Shown piece by piece: positions 28,508 to 36,946 of a stretch of DNA of 64,000 bases (the first letter of the stretch is position 1; each line of letters opens with the position of its first letter). Location: NCBI GenBank assembly GCA_958418185.1, contig CATZEP010000001.1, positions 25,915 through 89,914 of the forward strand, in the 5' to 3' direction. This DNA is from an uncultured Collinsella sp. GTDB lineage: Bacteria > Actinomycetota > Coriobacteriia > Coriobacteriales > Coriobacteriaceae. The notes beneath the pieces are model-generated. The model ran no database searches. It was not told the origin of the DNA and worked only from the letters and a program-made list of their open reading frames with translations. The translations under genes were made by a program, and so were the position numbers.

Positions 28508-30001
28508 ATGCAGATCCCGCTCATCCTTCCCCAAATCGTTGCGCTCGATGTTGTCTTTGCCCTGGCTGCTTGTCTGCAGACGATCCACGTCCCGCTCATC
28601 GCATCGCGCCGCTCATCCTATAACCGTAAGGTGATTTGCGCCTACGAGGCGAGCCTTGTGCTTCATCTGATGATTTCGGCGCTCATCTTATTCGCGTCGT
28701 CTGGCTCGTATCTGGTGGCGCCGCTTGACGTTTGCGCCAGGGCAATGGGCGGAGCGTTGTGGCTCAATGCCGCGATCTTTGTCTATGGCGTGGTACTTAT
28801 GGTGCACTATCGTCGCCTCGTCATGCTGGTCGAGCTGCTGCTTGTTGTCGCCGTTACACCGCCGGTGGTTTTTGCCGTGGGCCCGGCGTGGACCGTTGTC
28901 CTTATCGCAGAGGGAGCGTTCTTCCTGTTCCGTTCCATCGCGGCGCTCTTGATGGACGTCCGTAACCGCCAGGATGATATCACCATGTTCTCGACGATCG
29001 AGACCATCAACGTGATTCCCGTGGGCATCCTGTATCTAGACCCGAGGGGCCGTCCGCTACTCATGAACCGCTGCATGCGCAAAAACCTGGTGGAACTTCA
29101 TATGCCAACCGATCTACGCGACATGAGCAGCACATGGAACGACCTGCGCAAACTTAGCATGCAAATGCCCGAAAGCAGCGCTAATCGCGCCCATATCGAC
29201 CTTGATCGCTTTGGTAGGGATCGCGTCGTGGTCGAGATCTCTCCTTCCGAGATTCGTCTGTTCGTGCGTGACTCCGTTACGGTCTCGGGCCGTCCGTTCG
29301 AGCGTGTCGTCGGCCTGGACGTGACGGAATACGCACACGCCTACGACCGCTTGGCGCAAGCCAACCACCTGCTCGAGCTTGCGGGCCAAGAACTTCAAGC
29401 ACAGATCGAAGAGGTCAAAAAGGTTGCCGACAATGCGGCCTACCTACGTATGCGCGCCCGCGTTCACGATGTGATCGGGCAGCGCCTGTCCATTCTTCAT
29501 CGCTATTTGGAGGAGGGGCGTCTGGACGATGAGTCGCTCGAGCAGATTGACCCGTTGCTGCGCTCAATCGCCGCCGATTTGCGCAGTGGCGGTGCCAGCG
29601 AGCCTGCAGAACAGCTGGATGATATCGTCCATGCTTTTGGCCTGGTGAGTGTGCAGATCGATGTTGAGGGTGCGCTGCCCGAGGACGCGCGTGTCGCCGT
29701 CGCATTTTTGCAGATTATCCGCGAGGCCTCGACCAATGCCACCAAGCATGCGCAGGCGCATCGGGTCCACGTGCGTCTGTGGCAGGAGGGGGCGGATGCT
29801 GGCGCCGTCGCGCGCATGACGATTTCTAACGACGGGTCCCCGGCCCCCGTATCGTATCGCGAGGGAACGGGTATCCCAGGTATGAGGCATGTCGCGCAAG
29901 ATCTGGGTGGCAGCCTAGAGGTCCACGCCGCCCCGCCCTTTACGCTTGCGGTGTCCATCCCGCTTAACGCCAACGACACGTCCCAAAGGAGAAGCTCATG
30001 A
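28508..30001 (+). CDS. sensor histidine kinase (LuxR/NarL-type partner)
   Basis: The 497-residue kinase has about six membrane helices (about 5-150), a PAS-like domain (about 165-270), a coiled coil (about 280-315), a dimerisation helix with the likely phospho-acceptor His in RARVHDVIGQRLS (about 324), an N box IIREASTNATKHAQA (about 405-419) and a G box GTGIPGMRHVAQDLGGSL. It phosphorylates the regulator encoded next. A GTG at 28502 overlapping the previous stop is an alternative start. The last codons overlap the response regulator start (ATGA), giving a coupled three-gene unit. Confidence 0.85.
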   Translation: MQIPLILPQIVALDVVFALAACLQTIHVPLIASRRSSYNRKVICAYEASLVLHLMISALILFASSGSYLVAPLDVCARAMGGALWLNAAIFVYGVVLMVHYRRLVMLVELLLVVAVTPPVVFAVGPAWTVVLIAEGAFFLFRSIAALLMDVRNRQDDITMFSTIETINVIPVGILYLDPRGRPLLMNRCMRKNLVELHMPTDLRDMSSTWNDLRKLSMQMPESSANRAHIDLDRFGRDRVVVEISPSEIRLFVRDSVTVSGRPFERVVGLDVTEYAHAYDRLAQANHLLELAGQELQAQIEEVKKVADNAAYLRMRARVHDVIGQRLSILHRYLEEGRLDDESLEQIDPLLRSIAADLRSGGASEPAEQLDDIVHAFGLVSVQIDVEGALPEDARVAVAFLQIIREASTNATKHAQAHRVHVRLWQEGADAGAVARMTISNDGSPAPVSYREGTGIPGMRHVAQDLGGSLEVHAAPPFTLAVSIPLNANDTSQRRSS

Positions 30002-30618
30002 TCCGCGTGTTAATCGTCGAAGACCAGGCCATCCTGCGCGAGAGCCTGGCGCGCTCCGTTGGCGACCAGCCCGATATGACCGTTGTTTCCGCCATCGCCG
30101 ATGCCTCCGAGGCTTTGGGTGCCGCGCTCAGGGAGCGTCCGGACATGATACTGATGGACGTATGCACCGAGCATGATTCCAACGGCATCGTGGCGGCGGC
30201 GCGCATCAAGGAGCAGCTGCCCGAGTGCCGCATCATTATCATGACCGGCATGCCCGAGATCACCTTTGTCGATCAGGCCCGCGAGGCGGGCGTCGATAGC
30301 TTTGTGTACAAGAACGTCGGTATCGACGAGCTGTTCGCCGTGATGCGCTCCACGCTGGCGGGCTATTGCACGTTTCCCAAGCCGCCCGAGTGCATTTTTT
30401 CGGGCACGGCGGCGCTCGACGATGTCGAGCTGTCGATTTTGCGCCTTGCCTGCGAGGGCAAGAGCCGCCGCGAGATCGCGGCCGAGTTGTTTATGAGTGA
30501 GGGCACCATCAAGCGTCGTATCTCGGAGATCCTGAGCAAGACCGGCTACGACAACATCATGCGTCTTGCCGTGCACGCGGTGACCGAAGGCAGCATCGTC
30601 CCCAATATGGAGCGCTAG
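29998..30618 (+). CDS. NarL/FixJ-type response regulator
   Basis: The 206-residue protein has a receiver domain (1-120) with acidic pair VEDQ, phospho-acceptor Asp in MILMDVC (about D54), a conserved threonine in IIMTGMP and lysine in FVYKN, followed by a LuxR-type helix-turn-helix (about 140-195; LSILRLACEGKSRREIAAEL, SEGTIKRRISEIL). It is the DNA-binding output of the kinase pair upstream. The target promoters are not identifiable. Start: ATG at 29998 behind AAAGGAG. Confidence 0.92.
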   Translation: MIRVLIVEDQAILRESLARSVGDQPDMTVVSAIADASEALGAALRERPDMILMDVCTEHDSNGIVAAARIKEQLPECRIIIMTGMPEITFVDQAREAGVDSFVYKNVGIDELFAVMRSTLAGYCTFPKPPECIFSGTAALDDVELSILRLACEGKSRREIAAELFMSEGTIKRRISEILSKTGYDNIMRLAVHAVTEGSIVPNMER

Positions 30619-30644
30619 CGCTCGTTACGCATCGGCATAAAAAC

Positions 30645-30679
30645 GACGGGGCCGCAGAATTAACTCCTGCGGCCCCGTC
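30645..30679. terminator. bidirectional hairpin between convergent operons
   Basis: GACGGGGCCGCAG (30645-30657) pairs perfectly with CTGCGGCCCCGTC (30667-30679). It lies between the response regulator and the convergent lipoprotein gene and can serve both. Confidence 0.75.
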
Positions 30680-30727
30680 TGGTGTGCGCGGATGTGTCCG
30701 CCAATCCGCGGCTGATGTTACGTGCCG

Positions 30728-31570
30728 TTACGCGATGGTTGCGGTGTAAGAGGCGACGTCCTCGTAGGAATCGGTCAGATAGGCGTCGATGCCGATGGTC
30801 GTGTTGACCAGGTCGTCAAGGCTGTCAAGCTCGCCGTTCGAGAACGTGAATTCCTCAGTGGCGTTAGTGCCGGGCATCAGGTGAGCCGAGAACCAGGGGT
30901 CCTTCATGGTGCCGTTGACATTGGTCTTGCCGGAGGGAGCGTAGAAGGTCAGGTCCTTGTCGCTCTTGTTGGTGATGTTGACGACAAAGCCGATGTCGCC
31001 CCAGTCGTCCTTGAACTTCTCGGTGATGGTGATGGTGCACAGATCGTCATCGGCGACGGTGACAGCGGGGGAGATTTCGACGCTCTGGACATCTTCGTCT
31101 TCGACGGCCTCATCGATCTCCTCTTCCTTCTCGGCCGCCTCGCGATCCTTCTTCACCGTGCCGGACAGGTCCTTGTCGGACTTGGTAAAGACAAGATTTC
31201 CGTCATCTTCTTCGAGGATGAGTTTGCCGTCCTTGAGCTTCATGTCATACGACTCGTCTTCGGCGGTGAGGGTTACGGTGGTGGCGTCCTTGGCCTCCCA
31301 TTTAAGGTCGACGACTTCAAGGAACAGGTCGAGGGCACCTGTACCGTCCTCATCGAGAATCAGGACGCAGTGGACACCCCAATCCTCGAGCATCTTCATG
31401 TACTCATCGGTCAGCTCTTCGCCATCTACGGTTCCACCCGAGAGTTCCCAGCTGCCGACGAAGTTGGCCTTGGGGTCTTTGCCGCCGCCGCTGCAGCCCG
31501 TCAGGGCAAAGGCGAGCGCCAGGACGCATGTCAGAAATGCGAGTACGGACTTTTTGAACGTTGTCTTCAT
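30728..31570 (-). CDS. lipoprotein with DUF5067-like C-terminal domain
   Basis: The 280-residue product has a signal peptide with lipobox LTGCS (lipidated Cys about 26). A small beta domain (about 35-125; FVGSWELSGGTVDGEELTDE) follows, like the lipocalin-like DUF4923 type, then an acidic Lys/Glu linker and a C-terminal Ig-like domain (about 170-280; DIGFVVNITNKSDKDLTFYA) of the DUF5067/DUF4352 style. It is exported and membrane-anchored. As the last gene of a four-gene minus-strand operon with zinc-ribbon and SPFH proteins, it may be the surface part of that system. Start: ATG at 31570 behind AAGGAGG. Confidence 0.75.
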   Translation of the reverse strand: MKTTFKKSVLAFLTCVLALAFALTGCSGGGKDPKANFVGSWELSGGTVDGEELTDEYMKMLEDWGVHCVLILDEDGTGALDLFLEVVDLKWEAKDATTVTLTAEDESYDMKLKDGKLILEEDDGNLVFTKSDKDLSGTVKKDREAAEKEEEIDEAVEDEDVQSVEISPAVTVADDDLCTITITEKFKDDWGDIGFVVNITNKSDKDLTFYAPSGKTNVNGTMKDPWFSAHLMPGTNATEEFTFSNGELDSLDDLVNTTIGIDAYLTDSYEDVASYTATIA

Positions 31571-31651
31571 GGTGTCCTCCTTTATCGAACGAAACCCATA
31601 GAAGCAAATGCGGGGGTGGCGGACCTCCCCGCCAATTACCGGATAGAGGGG

Positions 31652-32893
31652 CTAGGGCCTGGGCGTTCCGCAGTTGCTGCAGAACTTGCCGCCGTTTTCG
31701 CTGCCGCAGTTGGGGCAGAACCACTTGGCCGGTGCCGGGGCGGGTGCGGGACTGCCGCACTCGGGGCAGAACTTGCCGGTGTTGGTGGCACCGCAGCTGC
31801 AGGTCCACGTGCCGGCCGCGGGGGCAGCGGCAGGAGCCGGTGCGGGGGCGGGTGCCGGAGCCGGCTGCGGGGCGGCCTGCTGCTGTGCCTGGCCGGCGGC
31901 GAACAGCTGGCTGGCGTTCATGCCGCCCATGCCGCCCGCCATGCCCATGCCCATGAAGCCTGCCATCGCGCCGTTGGGGTTGGCGGCTGCTGCGCGCATC
32001 GCATCGCTCTGGGCGCTGGCGATGTTGGCGGCTGCCATGGTGGGATCGCGCATGACCGCGGCCTTCTGCAGGTCCTTGATCATCTGCTCGTCTTCTTGCG
32101 AGGCGGCGATGGAGTTGACGCCAAAGCTCACGATCTCGACACCACGCAGGTCGCGCCAGTCGGCCGAGAGGACCTCGTTGAGCGCGCGGGCGAGCTCGGT
32201 GGTGTGACCGGGGATGGCGCTGTAGCGAATGCCCATCTCCGAGATCTTGGCAAAGGCGGGCTGCAGGGCGGTGAGCAGCTCGGACTTAAGCTGGCTGTCG
32301 ATCTTATCGCGCGTGTAGCTATCGGTCACGTTGCCGCACACATTGGTGTAGAACAGCAGCGGGTTGGTGATGCGGTACGAATACTCGCCGTTGCAGCGCA
32401 CGGAGATGTCGACGTCCAGACCAATGTTGTTGTCGACCACGCGGAAGGGCACAGGCGAGGCGGTGCCGTACTTGTTGCCGATGATCTCCTTGGTGTTGAT
32501 AAAGTAGACGCGCTGGTCCTTGCCCGCGTCGCCGCCAAAGGTAAAACGGCTGCCGATATTGGCGAACGTCTCCTTGATGGAGTCGCCCAGGTTGCCGCTA
32601 AAGACGCTCGGCTCGCTGCCGGTGTCAAAGACAAACTCGCCGGGCTCCAGCGCAACCTCGATGATCTTGCCGTTTTGCACCACGAGCATGCCCTGGCCGT
32701 CGTTGACGGCGATGACCGAGCCGTTGGAGATGACGTTGTCCTCGCCGCGCGTGTTGGAGCTGCGGCCGCCGGTGCGTTTGCTGCCTTTGCAAGCCAAGAC
32801 GTCAGCGGGCATCGATTCGCAATAGATAAATTCTTTCCACTGGTCGGCCATGACGCCGCCGGCAGCTCCCAATCCAGCTCTCAAGAGTCCCAT
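31652..32893 (-). CDS. SPFH-domain protein with C-terminal double zinc ribbon (YdjI-like)
   Basis: The 413-residue protein has an SPFH/Band 7-like domain (about 20-290; VISNGSVIAVNDGQGMLVVQ, YFINTKEIIGNKYGTASPV) and a Met/Gly/Ala region. A Pro-Ala repeat linker (about 345-360) is followed by two zinc ribbons, CSCGATNTGKFCPECG and CPNCGSENGGKFCSNCG. This matches the virion-core/YdjI family linked to membrane stress in Bacillus. It probably assembles on the membrane, and the ribbons may bind partners. Its neighbours also carry zinc ribbons. Confidence 0.85.
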   Translation of the reverse strand: MGLLRAGLGAAGGVMADQWKEFIYCESMPADVLACKGSKRTGGRSSNTRGEDNVISNGSVIAVNDGQGMLVVQNGKIIEVALEPGEFVFDTGSEPSVFSGNLGDSIKETFANIGSRFTFGGDAGKDQRVYFINTKEIIGNKYGTASPVPFRVVDNNIGLDVDISVRCNGEYSYRITNPLLFYTNVCGNVTDSYTRDKIDSQLKSELLTALQPAFAKISEMGIRYSAIPGHTTELARALNEVLSADWRDLRGVEIVSFGVNSIAASQEDEQMIKDLQKAAVMRDPTMAAANIASAQSDAMRAAAANPNGAMAGFMGMGMAGGMGGMNASQLFAAGQAQQQAAPQPAPAPAPAPAPAAAPAAGTWTCSCGATNTGKFCPECGSPAPAPAPAKWFCPNCGSENGGKFCSNCGTPRP

Positions 32894-32941
32894 GGTGATC
32901 TTCCTTTCTCGTCAAAGGCCGGGTGGTATTGGTCAGAATGG

Positions 32942-34264
32942 CTAGTCGTCCTTGTTGTCCTTCATGACAACGGTAGTCTCGGTATGGCTGAAGGTGTCGT
33001 GCTTCTCGGTCAGGTCGAGCTCGCCGCAGTAGCAATCGGCGTGGGTGGCCTCGTTGGCCGTCTTGAGCTGGCCCACCAGTAGCACGTCTCCGATAATTAC
33101 GATGATCAGCGGCGCGACGATGTTGATGAGGATGCCCTCGACATCAAAGGTGAGGTAGTCCGGATCGAAGGCATTCCCACCCATAAAGAGAATCTGGGAG
33201 AGGGCAAACCCGATCACAAAGAACAACACCGAGGCGATGGCGAGCTTGGGCTTGGAGCAGGGGAGCTCGCCAACCATGCGACCGGTCTGGCCGTTCATGG
33301 CAAACAGATAACTCTTGCCGTTCCACGAGGTGGAAAGCATCCACACGGGGAACAGGGCGTAGTCGCTGTCTTCCCAGGTGTAGTCGAACTGCTTGCTTTC
33401 GACCGTGGCGTCGTCATACTCGTCGACGACGGTCTCGCGCAGGGCCGAAATCGTACTTTCTTCCATACGACGCTCGGCACGCGCCTTGCAGGTCTCGCAA
33501 TCCTCGTCGTAGCGGTTGGCGATGTAGCCGGGCATATAGGCGACCGAGAACGGGCGCAGCGCGTCGTAGTCAAACGGCTCGATGGCGTCCATGTGGCCGT
33601 CGGGCATCTTGGAGGATCCGTCGACGGGCACGCGCTTAAACGAGATGTTTCCCTTGCGGTAGGCATCGTAGTGGTCGGTGGTCGTGACGGTGCGGTCGGA
33701 TTCCTCGGTTACGGTCTCGTTGGTCGCATCAAAGCACACTTCGCCGTCCACGCGGGCGCCGTAAAGCCAAAACGGCACGTAAACGCCTTGGACTTCGTCG
33801 ATATGGTTACCGGTGACAAAGCTCTTGGGCAGCAGAATCTTGCCTTTGTAGTGCTCCTTGAGCGCGGCCATAACGTCATCGCGTCCGAGCTTAAACGGGA
33901 TCACCAGGTCGGGTGAGAAGTCGCCCGAGAGCTGGCCGGGCGCCACGGCAGGGTTGCCGCAGTACGGACAGGTGGTGACGGCGACGGTGCCGTCCGAGAC
34001 CAGCTCGGCGCCGCACGACGAGCAGATGTAGCCGGTGTTCTGGGCCAGCTCCTGCACGGCATCGTCGACAGCAGGCTTGGGGGCCGCGGCTGCGGCATCG
34101 GCTTTGGCATCGGCCTTGTCCTGGCGCTCGCGATAGAGGGCCTCGACTTCTTCGACTTCAAAACGCGAGTCGCAGTAGTCACAGACGAGCTTTTGCTCGG
34201 CACTGGCAAAGTGAAGGGGGCCGCCACACGCGGGGCACTGATAGTTGACACTCTCGAAGGCCAT
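32942..34264 (-). CDS. zinc-ribbon membrane protein (TFIIB-type ribbon, two C-terminal helices)
   Basis: The 440-residue protein starts with a ribbon YQCPACGGPLHF...CDYCDSRF (9-34), then a Lys/Ala-rich helix, a second ribbon ICSSCGAEL...CPYCGNPA (about 80-105), a central domain with a WxYGARVDG segment and a CxxC pair (CETCKAR about 265), and two membrane helices (about 347-367 and 380-405). This is the layout of the primosomal-like/YdjH zinc-ribbon family seen next to SPFH ribbon proteins. Function is unknown. Start: ATG at 34264 behind AAAGGA. Confidence 0.75.
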   Translation of the reverse strand: MAFESVNYQCPACGGPLHFASAEQKLVCDYCDSRFEVEEVEALYRERQDKADAKADAAAAAPKPAVDDAVQELAQNTGYICSSCGAELVSDGTVAVTTCPYCGNPAVAPGQLSGDFSPDLVIPFKLGRDDVMAALKEHYKGKILLPKSFVTGNHIDEVQGVYVPFWLYGARVDGEVCFDATNETVTEESDRTVTTTDHYDAYRKGNISFKRVPVDGSSKMPDGHMDAIEPFDYDALRPFSVAYMPGYIANRYDEDCETCKARAERRMEESTISALRETVVDEYDDATVESKQFDYTWEDSDYALFPVWMLSTSWNGKSYLFAMNGQTGRMVGELPCSKPKLAIASVLFFVIGFALSQILFMGGNAFDPDYLTFDVEGILINIVAPLIIVIIGDVLLVGQLKTANEATHADCYCGELDLTEKHDTFSHTETTVVMKDNKDD

Positions 34265-34288
34265 GATCGGTCCTTTCCGTGCCGGAGG

Positions 34289-35026
34289 CTATGCGCCGAT
34301 GGCGCCGCCGCAGTATTCGCAGCGCCCGCTGGCATCGGGAATGGTGGTTGCACCGCAGAAGGGGCAGGTGACCGCGGTCTTGGGGGCCTTGGCGGCCACG
34401 ACGCTGTCGCGCGTTTCCTGACGCAGCTGCACCAGCGCGTCGCGGACCTCGGTTGCCTGGCGCTTGGCCTCGCGGTATTCGATGGAACCGCGCTGATCGA
34501 TGGTGGAGTCGTTTACGCGTAGGTTGATCTCGGTAAAGTACGGCGTGTTGACGTGGATGGTCAGATTAAAGTCGTAATCCAGGTCGTAGCGCGGCGGGTT
34601 GTAGCTCTCGCGCTCGCCGTCCTTGGTCTCGCGATAAATTTCGGTGCGATGCTCGTCGATATCCATATCGCAGCCGAGTACCTGCGAGAACTCGATAATG
34701 TCGGGGTTGGCGTCGCGCCAGCGGCTCTGCGAGGTAATGATCAGCAGGCCCGCGTCCTCATCGAGCATAATATTGGTGCGCCCGGCAGAGAGCGTGCGCG
34801 TGGGGTTGAAAGAGGCCAGGCGCTCGGCGTTGGCCTCGCGGTAGGCGAGCTGCTCACGGATATCGTCCGCGGTGCTGGAACGATAGCCGCCAAAGAAGGG
34901 GGAGAGCTTGCCGATGCACTCTTTGCACAGGTAGCCTTCGTTGATCTTGGTCTTCCCCAAAAGTCCCAGCTCGGTACCGCAAATCGCGCACTCTTTCTTC
35001 TCGAACATCTTGTCAAAGAAGCCCAT
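34289..35026 (-). CDS. DUF4428 zinc-ribbon protein
   Basis: The 245-residue protein has an N-terminal DUF4428 ribbon (CAICGTELGLLGKTKINEGY...CKECIGKL, 13-42), a central beta domain (about 85-190; RTNIMLDEDAGLLIITSQSR, YDLDYDFNLTIHV) and a C-terminal ribbon CPFCGATTIP...CEYCGGAIG. It is the first gene of the four-gene unit 35026-30728. The central domain resembles that of related short ribbon proteins of Gram-positive gut bacteria. Role unknown. ATG at 35026 follows GGGAGG. Confidence 0.8.
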   Translation of the reverse strand: MGFFDKMFEKKECAICGTELGLLGKTKINEGYLCKECIGKLSPFFGGYRSSTADDIREQLAYREANAERLASFNPTRTLSAGRTNIMLDEDAGLLIITSQSRWRDANPDIIEFSQVLGCDMDIDEHRTEIYRETKDGERESYNPPRYDLDYDFNLTIHVNTPYFTEINLRVNDSTIDQRGSIEYREAKRQATEVRDALVQLRQETRDSVVAAKAPKTAVTCPFCGATTIPDASGRCEYCGGAIGA

Positions 35027-35403
35027 GGCTGCCTCCCATCAACAGGTAGCGTGTGTCACTTTTGATGATGGGCGAGCGTGCGATCTTTCACGATACCCAG
35101 ACGGCTCAAGGAGTCTCCACAACTGGGACACATGGCCCATTTTTGACTAGTCGCTGGGGACGTTCTTAAACGGCTAGTCACTGGGGCCACTCTTCCGCCA
35201 CTCATTGGGGACGCACTTAAATGAGTGGCAGTTGGGGACACTCCTTGCCGAACGTGGGCACCGCATGTTATTGGATGTTTGATCAACGCTTTCTTAAAAA
35301 TGTTCAATAGAGGTAAATTCTGATTGAGATTATGCTGGAATATATCAAATTACAATTTGAATTTTGCAGTTATCCCAGTTAAAATGGGCAAAAGGAGGCA
35401 AGC
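35027..35403. repeat. gene-free region with two TGGGGACGNNCTTAA hairpin units
   Basis: Unit 1 has arms GACTAG/CTAGTC (35145-35150, 35174-35179) and unit 2 arms CCACTCAT/ATGAGTGG (35198-35205, 35221-35228). Both loops contain TGGGGACG..CTTAAA. The stems differ while pairing is kept. The remaining 150 bp before 35404 is AT-rich and contains nothing I can name beyond a probable promoter for the ATPase gene. Confidence 0.6.
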
Positions 35404-36744
35404 ATGCTCAAGCGTAAAATTATCGAGAAAATTGAAAACTGGAAACAGACTAAAACCGGGCAGGGACTGCTTATTACCGGTGCTCGACAGGTTGGCAAAA
35501 CAAGCGCTGTCGAGCAGTTTGCCCGTGACAACTACAGAAGCTTCCTGAAAATTGACTTCGTGGAGAGACCTGACGCGGTCGAGCTCATAGGGGAGGCAAA
35601 GAGCCTCGATGACCTCATTGTGAGAATCACCGCACTGTCTTCATCGCCTATTGCTTCGGATGCGAAGACGCTTCTGTTTTTTGATGAGGTGCAGCGTTGC
35701 GGAGACGCCATCACCTGGATGCGTTACCTTGCACAAGACAATCGCTTCGATGTTATCTACTCCGGTTCCATGCTCGGGGTCGAGGCGTATCATTATCGGT
35801 CGTTGCCAGTGGGTACTATCGATATCCTTGAGATGTTTCCCATGGATTTCGAAGAATTCTCCTGGGCTCTGGGAGTCGATAAATCATTGTGGGATATCGT
35901 TCGAGCCTGTTACCGCAAACGGGAACAGGTGCCCCCATTTATTCACAAACGGCTGGTCGAGACGTATTACCGGTATGTTCTTGTGGGCGGCATGCCTGAG
36001 GCTGTTCAGCTGTTCGTCTCGACTCATGATACGCAGGCGATGCGCGCTCGCCAGCAGGGCATCCTCGAGGCATATCGTGCGGATATCGTACGGTACGCCG
36101 AAACCCCTGCGCATGCTCAGCGGATCAGGACGATCTACGATGCCATGCCCGCGCAGCTTAATAAAGAGAACAAGCGCTTTCTCGTTACCGGGATAGACAA
36201 GCGGAAGCGTTTTTTGGATCTGCAACCCGATTTTGACTGGCTTGTTAATGCGGGCGTTGCGATTCCGGTTAAGAGGGCGAGCGAGCCGATGTTTCCCTTG
36301 GGTCTTTCGCGGGAAGACAGCTTTTTCAAGTTTTATCTGAGCGATGTTGGTCTACTGTTTTCTACTTTTTCTCCCGCCGATGTTGAGGCCATTGTTGCGC
36401 AGCGGGATTCGGTCAACTTCGGGCAGGCTTTTGAGAATGCAGTAGCCCAGGAGCTGCGCGCATGCGGCTATTCTTCGTTGTTCTACTTTAACGCGGCGAA
36501 GGTTGGAGAAGTCGATTTTTTAATCGAGGATAAGCGGAGTCCCATCGTGTTGCCTGTCGAGGTCAAATCGGGTAGATACAGCACGAAGCACGCTGCCCTT
36601 GACCGCCTGATGAGCGTTGAAAACTATGGATTGACTCAGGCGGTCGTGCTTCACCGGGATAACGTGGTGGATGAAAAGACGATATTGTATCTGCCCTTAT
36701 ATATGGCGGCCCTGTTAAAAGAAATGCCACAGATGAAGGGTTGA
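35404..36744 (+). CDS. AAA_14 / DUF4143 ATPase
   Basis: The 446-residue protein has a Walker A TGARQVGKTS (about 25-34), a Walker B TLLFFDEVQRCGD (about 94-106), the family segments YSGSMLG and FPMDFEEFSW, a linker helical region, and a C-terminal DUF4143 restriction-endonuclease-like domain (about 320-420; FGQAFENAVAQEL, KVGEVDFLIED, PVEVKSG). The D-x(n)-E-V-K pattern fits a PD-(D/E)XK-like fold. Such proteins are widespread, often horizontally moved, and may be toxin-like or involved in mobile DNA; function is not established. Base composition is more AT-rich than its neighbours. Start: ATG at 35404 behind AAAGGAGG. Confidence 0.85.
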   Translation: MLKRKIIEKIENWKQTKTGQGLLITGARQVGKTSAVEQFARDNYRSFLKIDFVERPDAVELIGEAKSLDDLIVRITALSSSPIASDAKTLLFFDEVQRCGDAITWMRYLAQDNRFDVIYSGSMLGVEAYHYRSLPVGTIDILEMFPMDFEEFSWALGVDKSLWDIVRACYRKREQVPPFIHKRLVETYYRYVLVGGMPEAVQLFVSTHDTQAMRARQQGILEAYRADIVRYAETPAHAQRIRTIYDAMPAQLNKENKRFLVTGIDKRKRFLDLQPDFDWLVNAGVAIPVKRASEPMFPLGLSREDSFFKFYLSDVGLLFSTFSPADVEAIVAQRDSVNFGQAFENAVAQELRACGYSSLFYFNAAKVGEVDFLIEDKRSPIVLPVEVKSGRYSTKHAALDRLMSVENYGLTQAVVLHRDNVVDEKTILYLPLYMAALLKEMPQMKG

Positions 36745-36850
36745 GAGTTTAAGACACGCGATGCGGCTGTGGAAAATTCGGCATTGTGAGATGGAATACT
36801 GACCTCGCGAGAATCCATTCTCCTCCAAGGGTAGGCTTGCTAAGACAGCC

Positions 36851-36891
36851 AAGGCCACCGCAAAACCGCCAGGTACTTTTGCGGTGGCCTT
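36851..36891. terminator. bidirectional terminator
   Basis: AAGGCCACCGCAAAA (36851-36865) pairs with TTTTGCGGTGGCCTT (36877-36891), giving A and T tracts on either side. It lies between the convergent ATPase and DUF1593 genes. Confidence 0.85.
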
Positions 36892-36946
36892 TCTGGTTGG
36901 CGCCGCTTGCCGGCCACCGCAAATGTGCTTGGTGCGATCGTGGTGG

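Noticed and set aside
30722..33082. 786-codon open frame on the + strand
   Set aside because: It lies antisense to the lipoprotein and SPFH genes, which have ribosome sites, signal peptide and conserved domains. The + frame is a by-product of high GC codon bias.
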